Source: Mesorhizobium ventifaucium
GTDB taxonomy: Bacteria > Pseudomonadota > Alphaproteobacteria > Rhizobiales > Rhizobiaceae
Length of the DNA stretch: 64,000 bases
Reading direction: 5' to 3'
Assembly: GCF_935822925.1 (NCBI RefSeq)
Contig: NZ_CAKXZS010000089.1
Span: 56,138-120,137 of the forward strand
Under the pieces are notes generated by a model. That model was not told the origin of the DNA, ran no database searches, and was given only the letters and a program-made list of their open reading frames with translations. Numbering within the stretch: position 1 is the first letter of the stretch; every line of letters starts with the position of its first letter. Made by a program: the position numbers and the translations under genes. This document shows positions 17,141-25,399 of this stretch, piece by piece.

Positions 17141-17246
17141 TAAAGCGCGTCGCGTTTGAATGGATTCATGCGACGCGCTTTAGGTTCTTGTTTTGATGCA
17201 TTTCGTAATCGCAAAACCGCTGCGCACTTTTGCGCGACATGCATTA
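17141..17246. repeat. Interspersed palindromic repeat, family 1, copy A
   Basis: The element has two hairpins. The first is a perfect 13-bp inverted repeat TAAAGCGCGTCGC (17141-17153) with its complement at 17170-17182. The second is a looser arch between ATGCATTTCG and the end CGCGACATGCATTA. Related copies lie at 25299-25399, 32119-32241 and 46726-46830. The last bases TTA are the complement of the TAA stop codon of tlpA. Confidence 0.85.
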
Positions 17247-17930
17247 GTCCGACTTGCCGAGCGCCGTCTCGAGCAGCCGCCTGGCATCCGGGCTCGACCA
17301 TTCGGCCGGGCCGTTCATGTGGGCAATCAGGCAGCCTTCCGCGTCGATCAGCATGGTGACCGGCAGGCCGAGCGCCAGGCCGCGCGTCTTGAGATCGTTG
17401 AACAGCGCCATCGTCGAGTCGCGGTAGTAGCCGAGCGACTCGACGCCGGTTTCCTCGAGGAACTTCTTCGGTTTGGCGTCGTTGCCGGCATCGACGTTGA
17501 CCGCGACGACCTCGAAGGCGCCGCTGCCCATTTCTTTCTGCAGCGCGTCGAGCGCCGGCATTTCGGCGCGGCAGGGCGCGCACCATGTCGCCCACAGATT
17601 GAGCAGCACCGTCTTGCCGGCATGGTCGGCGAGCGTCATCGGCTTGGCGTCGGGGCTGTTGAAGGCAAGGCCCTTCAGCGATTGCGGCGGATCGGCCGGC
17701 AAAAGTGCGGCGACCTGGCCGGTGGCAGCCGCCGCGACCGTCTTAGCGCGGTCGGCCTTGGCGGCGCATGCGACATCGTCCTTGCTGTCGCCAACCGCGA
17801 CTTGAGCGGGGGCGTTGTTGCCAGAACCGCTTTCGCTGACATATACCGCGACCGCGCCGGCAAGCACGCCTGCCACCAAAGCGGCGAGGATGAGGCGCGG
17901 GGCCGGGAAAAATCGATTGCCGTCTGCCAT
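17244..17930 (-). CDS. tlpA: TlpA-type thiol:disulfide oxidoreductase
   Basis: The 228-residue protein has an N-terminal membrane anchor (about residues 11-30) and a periplasmic thioredoxin-fold domain with active site WATWCAPC (Cys117 and Cys120). Pro-containing GLPVTMLID is the cis-Pro loop. TlpA reduces periplasmic thiols, for example in cytochrome oxidase CuA-site assembly. The open frame extends into argH, but the ATG at 17930 gives the normal start. It diverges from argH 34 bases away. Its TAA stop is contributed by a repeat element. Confidence 0.92.
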   Translation of the reverse strand: MADGNRFFPAPRLILAALVAGVLAGAVAVYVSESGSGNNAPAQVAVGDSKDDVACAAKADRAKTVAAAATGQVAALLPADPPQSLKGLAFNSPDAKPMTLADHAGKTVLLNLWATWCAPCRAEMPALDALQKEMGSGAFEVVAVNVDAGNDAKPKKFLEETGVESLGYYRDSTMALFNDLKTRGLALGLPVTMLIDAEGCLIAHMNGPAEWSSPDARRLLETALGKSD

Positions 17931-17964
17931 TTTTTGAAACTGCTCCGGAGCACGGGTTATAGCG

Positions 17965-19365
17965 ATGAGCGACAAGAAGGCCAGCAACCAGATGTGGGGC
18001 GGACGTTTTGCCTCGGGTCCGGCCGCGATCATGGAAGCGATCAACGCGTCGATCTCGTTCGACCGCAAACTCTATGCGCAGGATATCAGAGGCTCGGTCG
18101 CCCACAGCGAGATGCTGGCGCAAACCGGCATTATTTCGGCGGCCGATCAAGAAAAAATCGCTCACGGGCTGAACACGATCCTGGCAGAGATCGAAGCCGG
18201 CACGTTCGAGTTCTCGACCAGGCTGGAAGACATCCACATGAATGTCGAGGCGCGCCTTGCCGAGTTGATCGGGCCGGCTGCCGGCCGCCTGCATACCGCC
18301 CGTTCGCGCAACGACCAGGTGGCGGTCGATCTCAGGCTATGGGTCAAGGACGAGTGCTTTCGCGTCGCCGAGGCGCTGAAGGGCCTGATCACGGCATTCC
18401 TGGAGCGGGCCGAGGAGCACGCGGCAACGGTGATGCCGGGCTTCACCCACATGCAGGCGGCGCAGCCGGTAACCTTCGGCCATCACTGCATGGCCTATGT
18501 CGAAATGTTTTCGCGCGACCTGTCGCGTGTTCGCGACGCTATCGAAAGGATGGACGAAAGCCCGCTCGGTGCGGCCGCGCTTGCCGGCACCAGCTTTCCG
18601 ATCGACCGGCACCAGACGGCCAAGGCGCTCGGCTTTCGCGAGCCGATGCGCAATTCCCTCGACAGCGTTTCGGACCGCGATTTCGCGCTCGAGTTTTTGG
18701 GGCTGGCGGCGATCTGCGCGACGCATCTGTCGCGACTGGCCGAAGAAATCATCATCTGGTCGACGCCGCAATTCGGCTTCGTCAGGTTGTCGGACTCATT
18801 CTCCACCGGCTCCTCGATCATGCCGCAGAAGAAGAACCCCGACGCCGCCGAGCTGGTGCGCGGCAAGACCGGCCGCGTCACCGGCCATCTGGTCGGCCTG
18901 CTGACGGTGATGAAGGGCATGCCGCTGACCTACGGCAAGGACATGCAGGAAGATAAGGAATCCGTGTTCGACGCCGCCGAAACGCTCGACCTGATGCTGG
19001 CGGCGATGACCGGCATGGTGCGCGACATGACGGTGAACGCCGCCGCCATGAAGAGGGCCGCCGGGTCAGGTTATGCGACGGCGACCGATCTCGCCGACTG
19101 GCTGGTGCGCACGCTCGGCCTGCCGTTCCGCGAGGCGCATCATGTCACCGGCCGCGCGGTAGCGCTGGCCGAAGAGAAGAAGATCGGGCTCGACAGGCTG
19201 CCGCTGGAAGACCTGCAGTCCATTCATCCCGGCATCACGGCGGACGTGTTTTCCGTGCTTGCCGTGCAGAACTCGGTGAAGAGCCGCACGAGCTTGGGCG
19301 GCACCGCGCCGTCGGAAGTGAGGAAGCAAATCCGGTACTGGAAAAAGCACATCGCCAAGGCGTGA
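17965..19365 (+). CDS. argH: Argininosuccinate lyase
   Basis: The 466-residue enzyme cleaves argininosuccinate to arginine and fumarate, the last step of arginine synthesis. The fumarase/aspartase superfamily signature GSSIMPQKKNPD lies at residues 282-293. Other conserved blocks are MWGGRF near the start, HTARSRNDQVA and PGFTHMQAAQPVTFGHH. Length and N-terminus are standard. It heads argH-lptM-lysA, a common rhizobial order. Confidence 0.97.
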   Translation: MSDKKASNQMWGGRFASGPAAIMEAINASISFDRKLYAQDIRGSVAHSEMLAQTGIISAADQEKIAHGLNTILAEIEAGTFEFSTRLEDIHMNVEARLAELIGPAAGRLHTARSRNDQVAVDLRLWVKDECFRVAEALKGLITAFLERAEEHAATVMPGFTHMQAAQPVTFGHHCMAYVEMFSRDLSRVRDAIERMDESPLGAAALAGTSFPIDRHQTAKALGFREPMRNSLDSVSDRDFALEFLGLAAICATHLSRLAEEIIIWSTPQFGFVRLSDSFSTGSSIMPQKKNPDAAELVRGKTGRVTGHLVGLLTVMKGMPLTYGKDMQEDKESVFDAAETLDLMLAAMTGMVRDMTVNAAAMKRAAGSGYATATDLADWLVRTLGLPFREAHHVTGRAVALAEEKKIGLDRLPLEDLQSIHPGITADVFSVLAVQNSVKSRTSLGGTAPSEVRKQIRYWKKHIAKA

Positions 19366-19370
19366 TGCTC

Positions 19371-19441
19371 GTGCGGCGAATCCGAAATTCGCATCACGTT
19401 GGAGCAGCGCGGCGAGCGAATTTCGGATTCAAAAGCCGCAC
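19371..19441. repeat. Long inverted repeat downstream of argH
   Basis: The left arm begins GTGCGGCGAATCCGAAATTC (19371) and the right arm ends the complementary GAATTTCGGATTC-aaaa-GCCGCAC (to 19441). The arms pair almost completely, with a small bulge and a 23-base loop. It starts six bases after the argH stop and may act as a terminator or mRNA-stabilising hairpin. Confidence 0.75.
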
Positions 19442-19460
19442 GAATTAATTAATGGATTCT

Positions 19461-19531
19461 AGTGTGGTTTTGGATTTGAAGTTCCTCAACGCGAATGCCA
19501 TCAATGGCAGGAACTTCAAATCCACCACACT
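19461..19531. repeat. Second long inverted repeat downstream of argH
   Basis: AGTGTGG..TTGGATTTGAAGTTCCT (19461-19486) pairs with AGGAACTTCAAATCC..CACACT (19509-19531) around a 22-base loop. Its size and geometry copy the first inverted repeat 20 bases upstream, but the sequence differs. Confidence 0.75.
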
Positions 19532-19594
19532 TTGGTGCAATGCCAGAAAAACTCGGCTAAAAGCGGCGGGCAAAAGTTTCAGACGGATGGATCG

Positions 19595-19801
19595 ATGACC
19601 GCAAGCAGGATTTTGGTGACGCTGACGCTGCTGGCGGTGCTGGCAACCGTAACGGCCTGCGGCAGGAAAGCCGGCCTTGACACGCCCTATGAGGCGGCCG
19701 TGCAGGCGCGCAAGGACGCGCAAAAGGCCGAGCAGCCCGTGCCGCCGGAGCCGGAAAAACCGGTCAAGGACAAGAAGTTCATTCTCGACCCGCTGATCTA
19801 G
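19595..19801 (+). CDS. lptM: Small LptM (YifL)-like lipoprotein
   Basis: The 68-residue product has a lipoprotein signal peptide with lipobox ATVTAC (Cys near residue 21), then GRKAGLDTPYEAAVQARKDA and a Pro/Lys-rich tail ending KKFILDPLI. The CGRKGPL-like start after the lipidated Cys is typical of LptM, which helps mature the LptD outer-membrane LPS translocon. The ATG at 19595 follows GACGGATGGATCG; upstream in-frame sequence is not protein-like. The position between argH and lysA is conserved in rhizobia. Confidence 0.8.
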   Translation: MTASRILVTLTLLAVLATVTACGRKAGLDTPYEAAVQARKDAQKAEQPVPPEPEKPVKDKKFILDPLI

Positions 19802-19805
19802 AGCC

Positions 19806-19827
19806 GATGAGATCGGTCGATCTCATC
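19806..19827. repeat. 22-bp inverted repeat between lptM and lysA
   Basis: Two perfect 10-base arms (GATGAGATCG) are separated by GT. There is no T-run, so it is not an obvious terminator. It may be an operator or pause hairpin just upstream of lysA. Confidence 0.55.
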
Positions 19828-19853
19828 GTGCTCCAACTTCCGGAACCACTCTT

Positions 19854-21122
19854 GTGAACCATTTCGACTACCGCGACGGCATGCTGCATGCCGAGGACGT
19901 GGCGATATCAGAGATCGCTGCAAGCGTGGGCACGCCGTTCTATTGCTATTCGACGGCGACCCTGACCAGGCATTTCCGCGTGTTTGCGCAGGCCTTTTCC
20001 GGGCTCGACGCGCTGGTCTGCTACGCGATGAAGGCGAATTCCAACCAGGCTGTGCTAAAAATCCTGGCCAAGCTCGGCGCCGGCGCCGACGTGGTCTCGG
20101 AAGGCGAATTGCGCCGCGCGCTGGCCGCCGGCATTCCAGCCAGCAAGATCCTGTTTTCGGGCGTCGGCAAGACGGCGTGCGAAATGGATTTTGCGCTCTC
20201 GGCCGGCATTCTGTGCTTCAACGTCGAATCAGAGCCGGAACTTGAATTGCTGTCGGCCCGCGCCACGGCACTGGGCAAGGTGGCGTCGGTCTCGCTGCGC
20301 ATCAATCCCGATGTCGATGCCAAGACCCACAAGAAGATCTCCACCGGCAGGGCCGAGAACAAGTTCGGCATCCCCTGGCAGAAGGCGCGAAAGGTCTATG
20401 CCCGCGCAGCCGAACTGCCTGGCATCAAGGTCACCGGCATCGACACCCATATCGGCAGCCAGATCACCGAATTGCAGCCCTTCGATGACGCCTTCGCGCT
20501 GCTGGTGGAGCTGGTCGGTGTGCTGCGTGCCGACGGGCACGCAATCGAGCACATCGATCTCGGCGGCGGCCTCGGCATTCCCTACCGCGTCGACAACAGC
20601 CCACCCCCCTTGCCGGACGCTTATGCCCAGATCGTCAGGAAGCACGTCACCAAGCTCGGGCTGAAGGTGATGTTCGAGCCGGGCCGGCTGATATCAGGCA
20701 ATGCCGGCATCCTCGTCTCTCAAGTGATCTTCGTGAAGGAGGGCGACGCCAAGAACTTCCTGGTCGTCGACGCCGCGATGAACGATCTGATCCGGCCGAC
20801 GCTTTACGACGCCTTCCATGAGATCAAGCCGGTGGTGCAGCAGCCGGCGGCAGCACCGCGCATGACGGTGGACGTCGTCGGCCCGGTCTGCGAGACCGGC
20901 GATTATCTTGGCCTCGACCGCGACCTGCCGCGGCTCAAGGCCGGCGACCTGATCGCCATCGCCACCGCCGGCGCCTATGGCGCGGTGCAGGCCGGCACCT
21001 ACAACACCAGGCCGCTGGTGCCCGAAGTGCTGGTCGACGGTGACCGTTTTCACGTCGTGCGCCCGCGGCAGACCTATGACGAGCTGATCGGGCTGGATTC
21101 GCTGCCTAATTGGTTGGAATAG
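19854..21122 (+). CDS. lysA: Diaminopimelate decarboxylase
   Basis: The 422-residue PLP enzyme converts meso-diaminopimelate to lysine. The PLP Lys is K60 in CYAMKANSN. Other fold-type III motifs are GVGKTACEMDFAL, HIGSQITEL, the phosphate-binding DLGGGLGIPY, and the second-subunit Cys motif VGPVCETGDYLG. The start is GTG at 19854 in CTTGTGAAC. It is the third gene after argH. Confidence 0.96.
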   Translation: MNHFDYRDGMLHAEDVAISEIAASVGTPFYCYSTATLTRHFRVFAQAFSGLDALVCYAMKANSNQAVLKILAKLGAGADVVSEGELRRALAAGIPASKILFSGVGKTACEMDFALSAGILCFNVESEPELELLSARATALGKVASVSLRINPDVDAKTHKKISTGRAENKFGIPWQKARKVYARAAELPGIKVTGIDTHIGSQITELQPFDDAFALLVELVGVLRADGHAIEHIDLGGGLGIPYRVDNSPPPLPDAYAQIVRKHVTKLGLKVMFEPGRLISGNAGILVSQVIFVKEGDAKNFLVVDAAMNDLIRPTLYDAFHEIKPVVQQPAAAPRMTVDVVGPVCETGDYLGLDRDLPRLKAGDLIAIATAGAYGAVQAGTYNTRPLVPEVLVDGDRFHVVRPRQTYDELIGLDSLPNWLE

Positions 21123-21153
21123 AGCGCTTGCAGCGTCACTGCCGGGGTTGAAG

Positions 21154-21456
21154 CTACAGCCGGTGCTGGATCCGCGCCCTGGTCTCGGCAATCCTGCCCT
21201 CGTCGCGGCGATAAAATGTCCACTGCTTGATGCGTTTGCTGCGCAAAAGGCCGGCCTGGGTCAGCACCCGCATGTGCTCGCTGAGCGTCGCCTGGGTGAT
21301 CCCCAGCTTTTCCGCAATCAGCAGCGCGCAGACCCCGTCCTCGACCAGATCGCCATCCGCCTGGCATGGGAAATGCGCGCGCGGGTCCTTCAGCCAATCG
21401 AGGATTTGCAGCCTGCGCTCGTTGGCGATCGCCTTGAAGACATCAACCTCTTGCAT
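21154..21456 (-). CDS. ArsR-family transcriptional regulator
   Basis: The 100-residue winged-helix protein begins MQEVDVFKAIANERRLQILDWL and has the recognition helix ITQATLSEHMRVLTQAGLL, typical of ArsR/SmtB repressors. It has few Cys (residues near 31 and 43), with no classic CVCDLC metal site. It diverges from a dehydratase gene 50 bases away, and the AT-rich gap holds the direct repeat CTAAGT-TA-CTAAGT. It probably controls itself and the dehydratase; the ligand is unknown. Confidence 0.85.
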   Translation of the reverse strand: MQEVDVFKAIANERRLQILDWLKDPRAHFPCQADGDLVEDGVCALLIAEKLGITQATLSEHMRVLTQAGLLRSKRIKQWTFYRRDEGRIAETRARIQHRL

Positions 21457-21506
21457 TTAGCCATTTTGCTAAGTTACTAAGTGATGTCAACCCTTGGGAG
21501 CAGACC

Positions 21507-22448
21507 ATGCTGAACGGCAATAGCATCACCCGCGAACGTATCGCCGCAATGGAACCGCGCATCCGGCCGTTCGTGCGCCACACGCCGGTGCTGGGCGTCG
21601 ACATGGCCGATTTTGGCCGTCCGCCTCTTGGCGTCGACCTGAAGCTCGAATGCCTGCAGCATTCCGGCTCGTTTAAGGCGCGCGGCGCGTTCACCAATCT
21701 TCTCGAGCGGCGGGTTCCCGCGGCCGGCGTCGTCGCGGCATCGGGCGGCAATCATGGTGCCGCGGTCGCCTACGCCGCCATGCGACTTGGCCACAAGGCG
21801 ACCATCTTCGTTCCCGAAGTGAGCCCGCCGGCCAAGCTGGAACGCATTCGCGGCTACGGCGCCGAGCTGGTCGTCGGCGGCGCGCGCTATGCCGAGGCGC
21901 TGGCCGCCAGCGAAGACTTTGCCGAAAGGTCCGGCGCGCTGCAGATCCACGCTTTCAACCAGAAGGAAACGCTGGTCGGGCAAGGCACGCTTGGCCTCGA
22001 GATCGAGGCCGACCTGCCTGAGCTCGACACGCTGCTGGTCGCCGTCGGCGGCGGCGGCCTGATCGGCGGCATCGCCGCCTGGTTTGCCGGCCGCATCAGG
22101 ATCATCGCCGTCGAGCCCGAGGGCGCGCCGACGCTTCATCGCGCCTTCGAGGCCGGCCGGCCCGTCGATGCGCCGACAGAGGGCATCGCCGCCGATTCGC
22201 TGGCGCCGAAGCGCGTCGGCGAAATGATGTTTCCGATTGCCGAGGCCTTCGTCGAGCGTTCCATACTGGTCAGCGACGACGAGATCATCGCCGCGCAGGC
22301 GGCGCTTTGGGACCGGGTGCGAATCATCTCCGAGCCGGGTGGCGCCGCGGCCTTCTCGGCGCTCTTGTCCGGCCGCTACGCGCCGGCTGCGGGCGAGCGT
22401 GTCGCCGTGCTGGTCTGCGGTGCAAACGCCAATCCGGCTAGATTCTGA
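21507..22448 (+). CDS. Threonine/serine dehydratase-like PLP enzyme
   Basis: The 313-residue protein is a fold-type II PLP enzyme. The PLP Lys is K57 in HSGSFKARGA, followed by the phosphate-cradle ASGGNHGAAVAYAA and the Gly-rich VAVGGGGLIGGI. It lacks a C-terminal ACT domain, so it resembles catabolic threonine/serine dehydratases rather than biosynthetic IlvA. The likely reaction is deamination of threonine or serine to the 2-oxo acid. It diverges from the ArsR gene, so ArsR control is plausible. Confidence 0.87.
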   Translation: MLNGNSITRERIAAMEPRIRPFVRHTPVLGVDMADFGRPPLGVDLKLECLQHSGSFKARGAFTNLLERRVPAAGVVAASGGNHGAAVAYAAMRLGHKATIFVPEVSPPAKLERIRGYGAELVVGGARYAEALAASEDFAERSGALQIHAFNQKETLVGQGTLGLEIEADLPELDTLLVAVGGGGLIGGIAAWFAGRIRIIAVEPEGAPTLHRAFEAGRPVDAPTEGIAADSLAPKRVGEMMFPIAEAFVERSILVSDDEIIAAQAALWDRVRIISEPGGAAAFSALLSGRYAPAAGERVAVLVCGANANPARF

Positions 22449-22621
22449 CGATAACGGGGACACGCTTGTTCACGTTTTAGGGAACTGCCTCGCCTTCGCC
22501 GTGTTTCTTGGTATGTTTGGTGCGACGTGCATCTAAGATTTTGAGTCCTTCGCATCCGATTCTCGGGCCGGTGCGATAGATTTGCGAGGTTCGGGTTATC
22601 CCGCCCGAACAGGAAGGGCCG

Positions 22622-25285
22622 ATGACGCAACGACCCACCTTCACCAGCGATCGCAGCCTGGCCGGGCGCCTTGCCCTGAGCCGGCTGGCGACGCGGGTCT
22701 CGATGACGGTCGAGCGTGGCTGGCCGTTGCTGCTTCCGCTCGTCATCGTCGCCAGCCTGTTCCTCAGCGTCTCGTGGCTCGGCCTCTTCCTCCTGCTGCC
22801 CGACACCGCGCGCGTCGGCCTCATGGCAGCGTTCGGCATCGCAGCCCTTGCGGCGCTCTATCCCTTGCGTTTCTTCCGGGTGCCGTCCAGTGCCGAGATC
22901 GACCAGCGCATCGAGGCGGCCAACCTATTGCTGCACAGTCCGGTGCTGGTGCAGACGGACCGGCCGAGCGGCAGGGAAAGCATTTTTTCGCAAGCGCTAT
23001 GGCGCGAGCACCAGAAACGCATGGCCGAAAAACTCGGCAACCTCGGTGGCGACCTGCCGCGCACCCGGGTGCCGGAGCGAGACCCATGGGGGCTGCGCGC
23101 TGTGGCGGCGCTTGTGTTGGTCACCGCTTTCGCCTTCTCGTTCGGGCCGTCGGGCGGCCGCATAGCGGACGGGTTCAGTGCCCACGCGGCGCGCGACGCG
23201 GTGCCGCCGCGCATCGACGCCTGGGTGACGCCGCCGGCCTACACCGGCAGGGCACCGGTCTTCCTCACTTCCCCAGCCTCCGCCAACCCGGCCCTCGCCA
23301 GCAATGGCAATCAGGCGCCGTCCACCTTCACCGTTCCGGCAGGCAGCGATGTGTCGCTGCGCGTCACCGGCGGTTCGGGCGAGGAAACACTGAGCTTTGC
23401 CGACGCCGACGGCAACGCCCGCACCATCGAGCCGGCCGCGCAGCAGCCCGACGCGGCCAAGTCGGCTGTGGGCAAGTCGGCTGCGGTCAAGCCGGCTGCA
23501 GCAACCCCCTCCACGGTGCGCCAGTTCACCGGAAAGCTGACGGCCAACGGCACGCTGACGCTGAACTCGGGCGGCGACGAACTCGGCAGCTGGGCCTTCG
23601 CGGTGATCCCGGACAAGCCGCCGCAGATCCGCTTCGTCGGCGAGCCGAAACGCGCCGTCAACGGCTCCTTCGAGCTCAACTACCAGATCGACGACGACTA
23701 TGGCGCGGCCTCCGCCAAGGCGGATTTCGTATTGGCCGACTCACCGGCGCCGAATGCGCATCCGCTCTATGGCCCGCCCGAAATGCCGCTGTCGCTGCCG
23801 CGCCGCGGCGCCAAGGGCAATGCCGCCAAGACCACGAAGGACCTGACCGAGCACGTCTGGGCCGGCGGCGACATCAAGCTGAGGCTTGTCGCTACCGACG
23901 ATGCCGGACATACGGCAACCAGCGAAACCAAGACCCTGGTGATGCCGGAGCGGCCTTTCTCCAACCCGCTGGCCAGGGCCGTGATCGAGCAGCGCCGCGT
24001 GCTGGCGCTCGACGCCAACGCCAAGAGCCGCGTGCTCGACCTGATGGACGCGATCACGCTCAGGCCCGAAGATACGTTCGACAACATGGCGCATTACCTC
24101 GCCATCATGAGCGCCCGCACCCGGTTGAAGATGGCCGACAACGACGACAAGTTGCGCGACGAGGTCGCCTACCTCTGGGAGATCGCGCTCGGCATCGAGG
24201 AAGGCAATCTTTCGGAGGCCGAGCGGCGGCTGCGCCAGGCGCAGCAGGCCCTGCAGGACGCGATCAAGAACGGCGCCAGCGACGAGGAAATCGACAAGGC
24301 GATGAAGGAACTGCGCGAGGCGATGAACCAGTTCCTGCAGGAATTCGCCCAGCGTGCGCAGCAGAATCCGAACGCGCCGCAGATGCAGCAGAACGGCCAG
24401 GAACTGCGCCAGAGCGACATCGAACGGATGATGGACCAGATCGAAAACCTGGCGAAATCAGGCGATCGCGACAGCGCGCAGCAATTGCTTTCGCAACTGC
24501 AGGACATGATGAACAATCTGCAGGCCGGACGTCAGCAGCAGGGCGGCCAGCAGAACAGCGAAATGCGCCAGCAGATGGACAAGCTCGGCGAGATCATGCG
24601 GCGCCAGCAGGAGATGATGAACGAAACCTTCCGCATGGACCAGATGCAGCGCGGCCAGCAACAGCGCGGGCAGAATCGCGACGAGCAGCTCGGCGAGAAC
24701 GGTGAGCAGGGCCAAATGGGCGAACAGGGCGAGCAGCCCGGCCCAGGTGAAGACCGCGATCCGCTCGGCCGGTCGAAGCCGATGACGCCGCAGGAATTCG
24801 CCGACGCGCTAAAGCAGTTGCAGGAAGGCCAGGGTAAGCTGCAAAGCGAGCTCGACCAGCTGAGGAAAGGCCTCGAAGGCATGGGTCTCGAGCCCAATGA
24901 AGGATTTGGCGAGGCCGGCAAATCCATGGGCAATGCCGAACAGGCGCTTGGCGACAGCGATGGCGACCAGGCCGTCGGTCACCAGGGCCGCGCGCTGGAA
25001 GCGTTGCGCAAGGGCGCCAAGGACATGATGAAGCAATTGCAGGCCATGCAGGGCGACGAGGGCGACGGCCAGCGCGGCGGCCGCCAGCAGAATGCCGACC
25101 GCGATCCGCTCGGCCGCCCACGCGCCACCGACGGTCCCGATTTCGGCGAGTCGGTGAAGGTGCCGGACGAGATCGACGTGCAGCGCGCCCGCCAGATCCT
25201 CGAAGCGATCCGCAAGCGGCTCGGCAATGCGCTCAGCCCCGACATCGAGCGCAGCTATCTGGAGCGGCTGCTGGAGCTGAAGTAA
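22622..25285 (+). CDS. DUF4175 / TIGR02302 large membrane protein
   Basis: This 887-residue protein has two or three N-terminal membrane helices (about 30-80 and 155-175). A periplasmic region with beta-rich PPRIDAWVTPPAYTGRAP follows, and then a long helical Gln/Met/Gly-rich C-terminal half (about 520-870) dominated by QQ, GEQG and MRQQM stretches. This is the alphaproteobacterial TIGR02302 (DUF4175) family, of unknown function, usually found downstream of argH-lysA. The C-terminal half is low complexity and likely coiled. It is full length and shows no frame breaks. Confidence 0.88.
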   Translation: MTQRPTFTSDRSLAGRLALSRLATRVSMTVERGWPLLLPLVIVASLFLSVSWLGLFLLLPDTARVGLMAAFGIAALAALYPLRFFRVPSSAEIDQRIEAANLLLHSPVLVQTDRPSGRESIFSQALWREHQKRMAEKLGNLGGDLPRTRVPERDPWGLRAVAALVLVTAFAFSFGPSGGRIADGFSAHAARDAVPPRIDAWVTPPAYTGRAPVFLTSPASANPALASNGNQAPSTFTVPAGSDVSLRVTGGSGEETLSFADADGNARTIEPAAQQPDAAKSAVGKSAAVKPAAATPSTVRQFTGKLTANGTLTLNSGGDELGSWAFAVIPDKPPQIRFVGEPKRAVNGSFELNYQIDDDYGAASAKADFVLADSPAPNAHPLYGPPEMPLSLPRRGAKGNAAKTTKDLTEHVWAGGDIKLRLVATDDAGHTATSETKTLVMPERPFSNPLARAVIEQRRVLALDANAKSRVLDLMDAITLRPEDTFDNMAHYLAIMSARTRLKMADNDDKLRDEVAYLWEIALGIEEGNLSEAERRLRQAQQALQDAIKNGASDEEIDKAMKELREAMNQFLQEFAQRAQQNPNAPQMQQNGQELRQSDIERMMDQIENLAKSGDRDSAQQLLSQLQDMMNNLQAGRQQQGGQQNSEMRQQMDKLGEIMRRQQEMMNETFRMDQMQRGQQQRGQNRDEQLGENGEQGQMGEQGEQPGPGEDRDPLGRSKPMTPQEFADALKQLQEGQGKLQSELDQLRKGLEGMGLEPNEGFGEAGKSMGNAEQALGDSDGDQAVGHQGRALEALRKGAKDMMKQLQAMQGDEGDGQRGGRQQNADRDPLGRPRATDGPDFGESVKVPDEIDVQRARQILEAIRKRLGNALSPDIERSYLERLLELK

Positions 25286-25298
25286 AGCTGCCCTGCTT

Positions 25299-25399
25299 TA
25301 AAGCGCGTCGCATTTGAACGGATTCATGCGACGCGCTTTAAGTTCTTTTTTCCATGTCGCTATCACAAAACCGCTGCGCGCTTTTGCGCAACATCATTA
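25299..25399. repeat. Interspersed palindromic repeat, family 1, copy B
   Basis: The same two-hairpin element as at 17141: TAAAGCGCGTCGC (25299-25311) pairs with 25328-25340, and the element ends CAACATCATTA. It fills the gap between two convergent genes. Its terminal TTA is the complement of the LysR gene's TAA stop. Confidence 0.85.

Noticed and set aside
17193..18956. A 587-codon frame covering tlpA and argH
   Set aside because: It has no motifs and overlaps two well-supported genes on both strands; it is a codon-bias artefact.
22582..24705. A 707-codon frame overlapping the DUF4175 gene
   Set aside because: It is a high-GC shadow rich in Arg, Ala and Gln with no domains. The frame from 22622 carries the recognisable protein.
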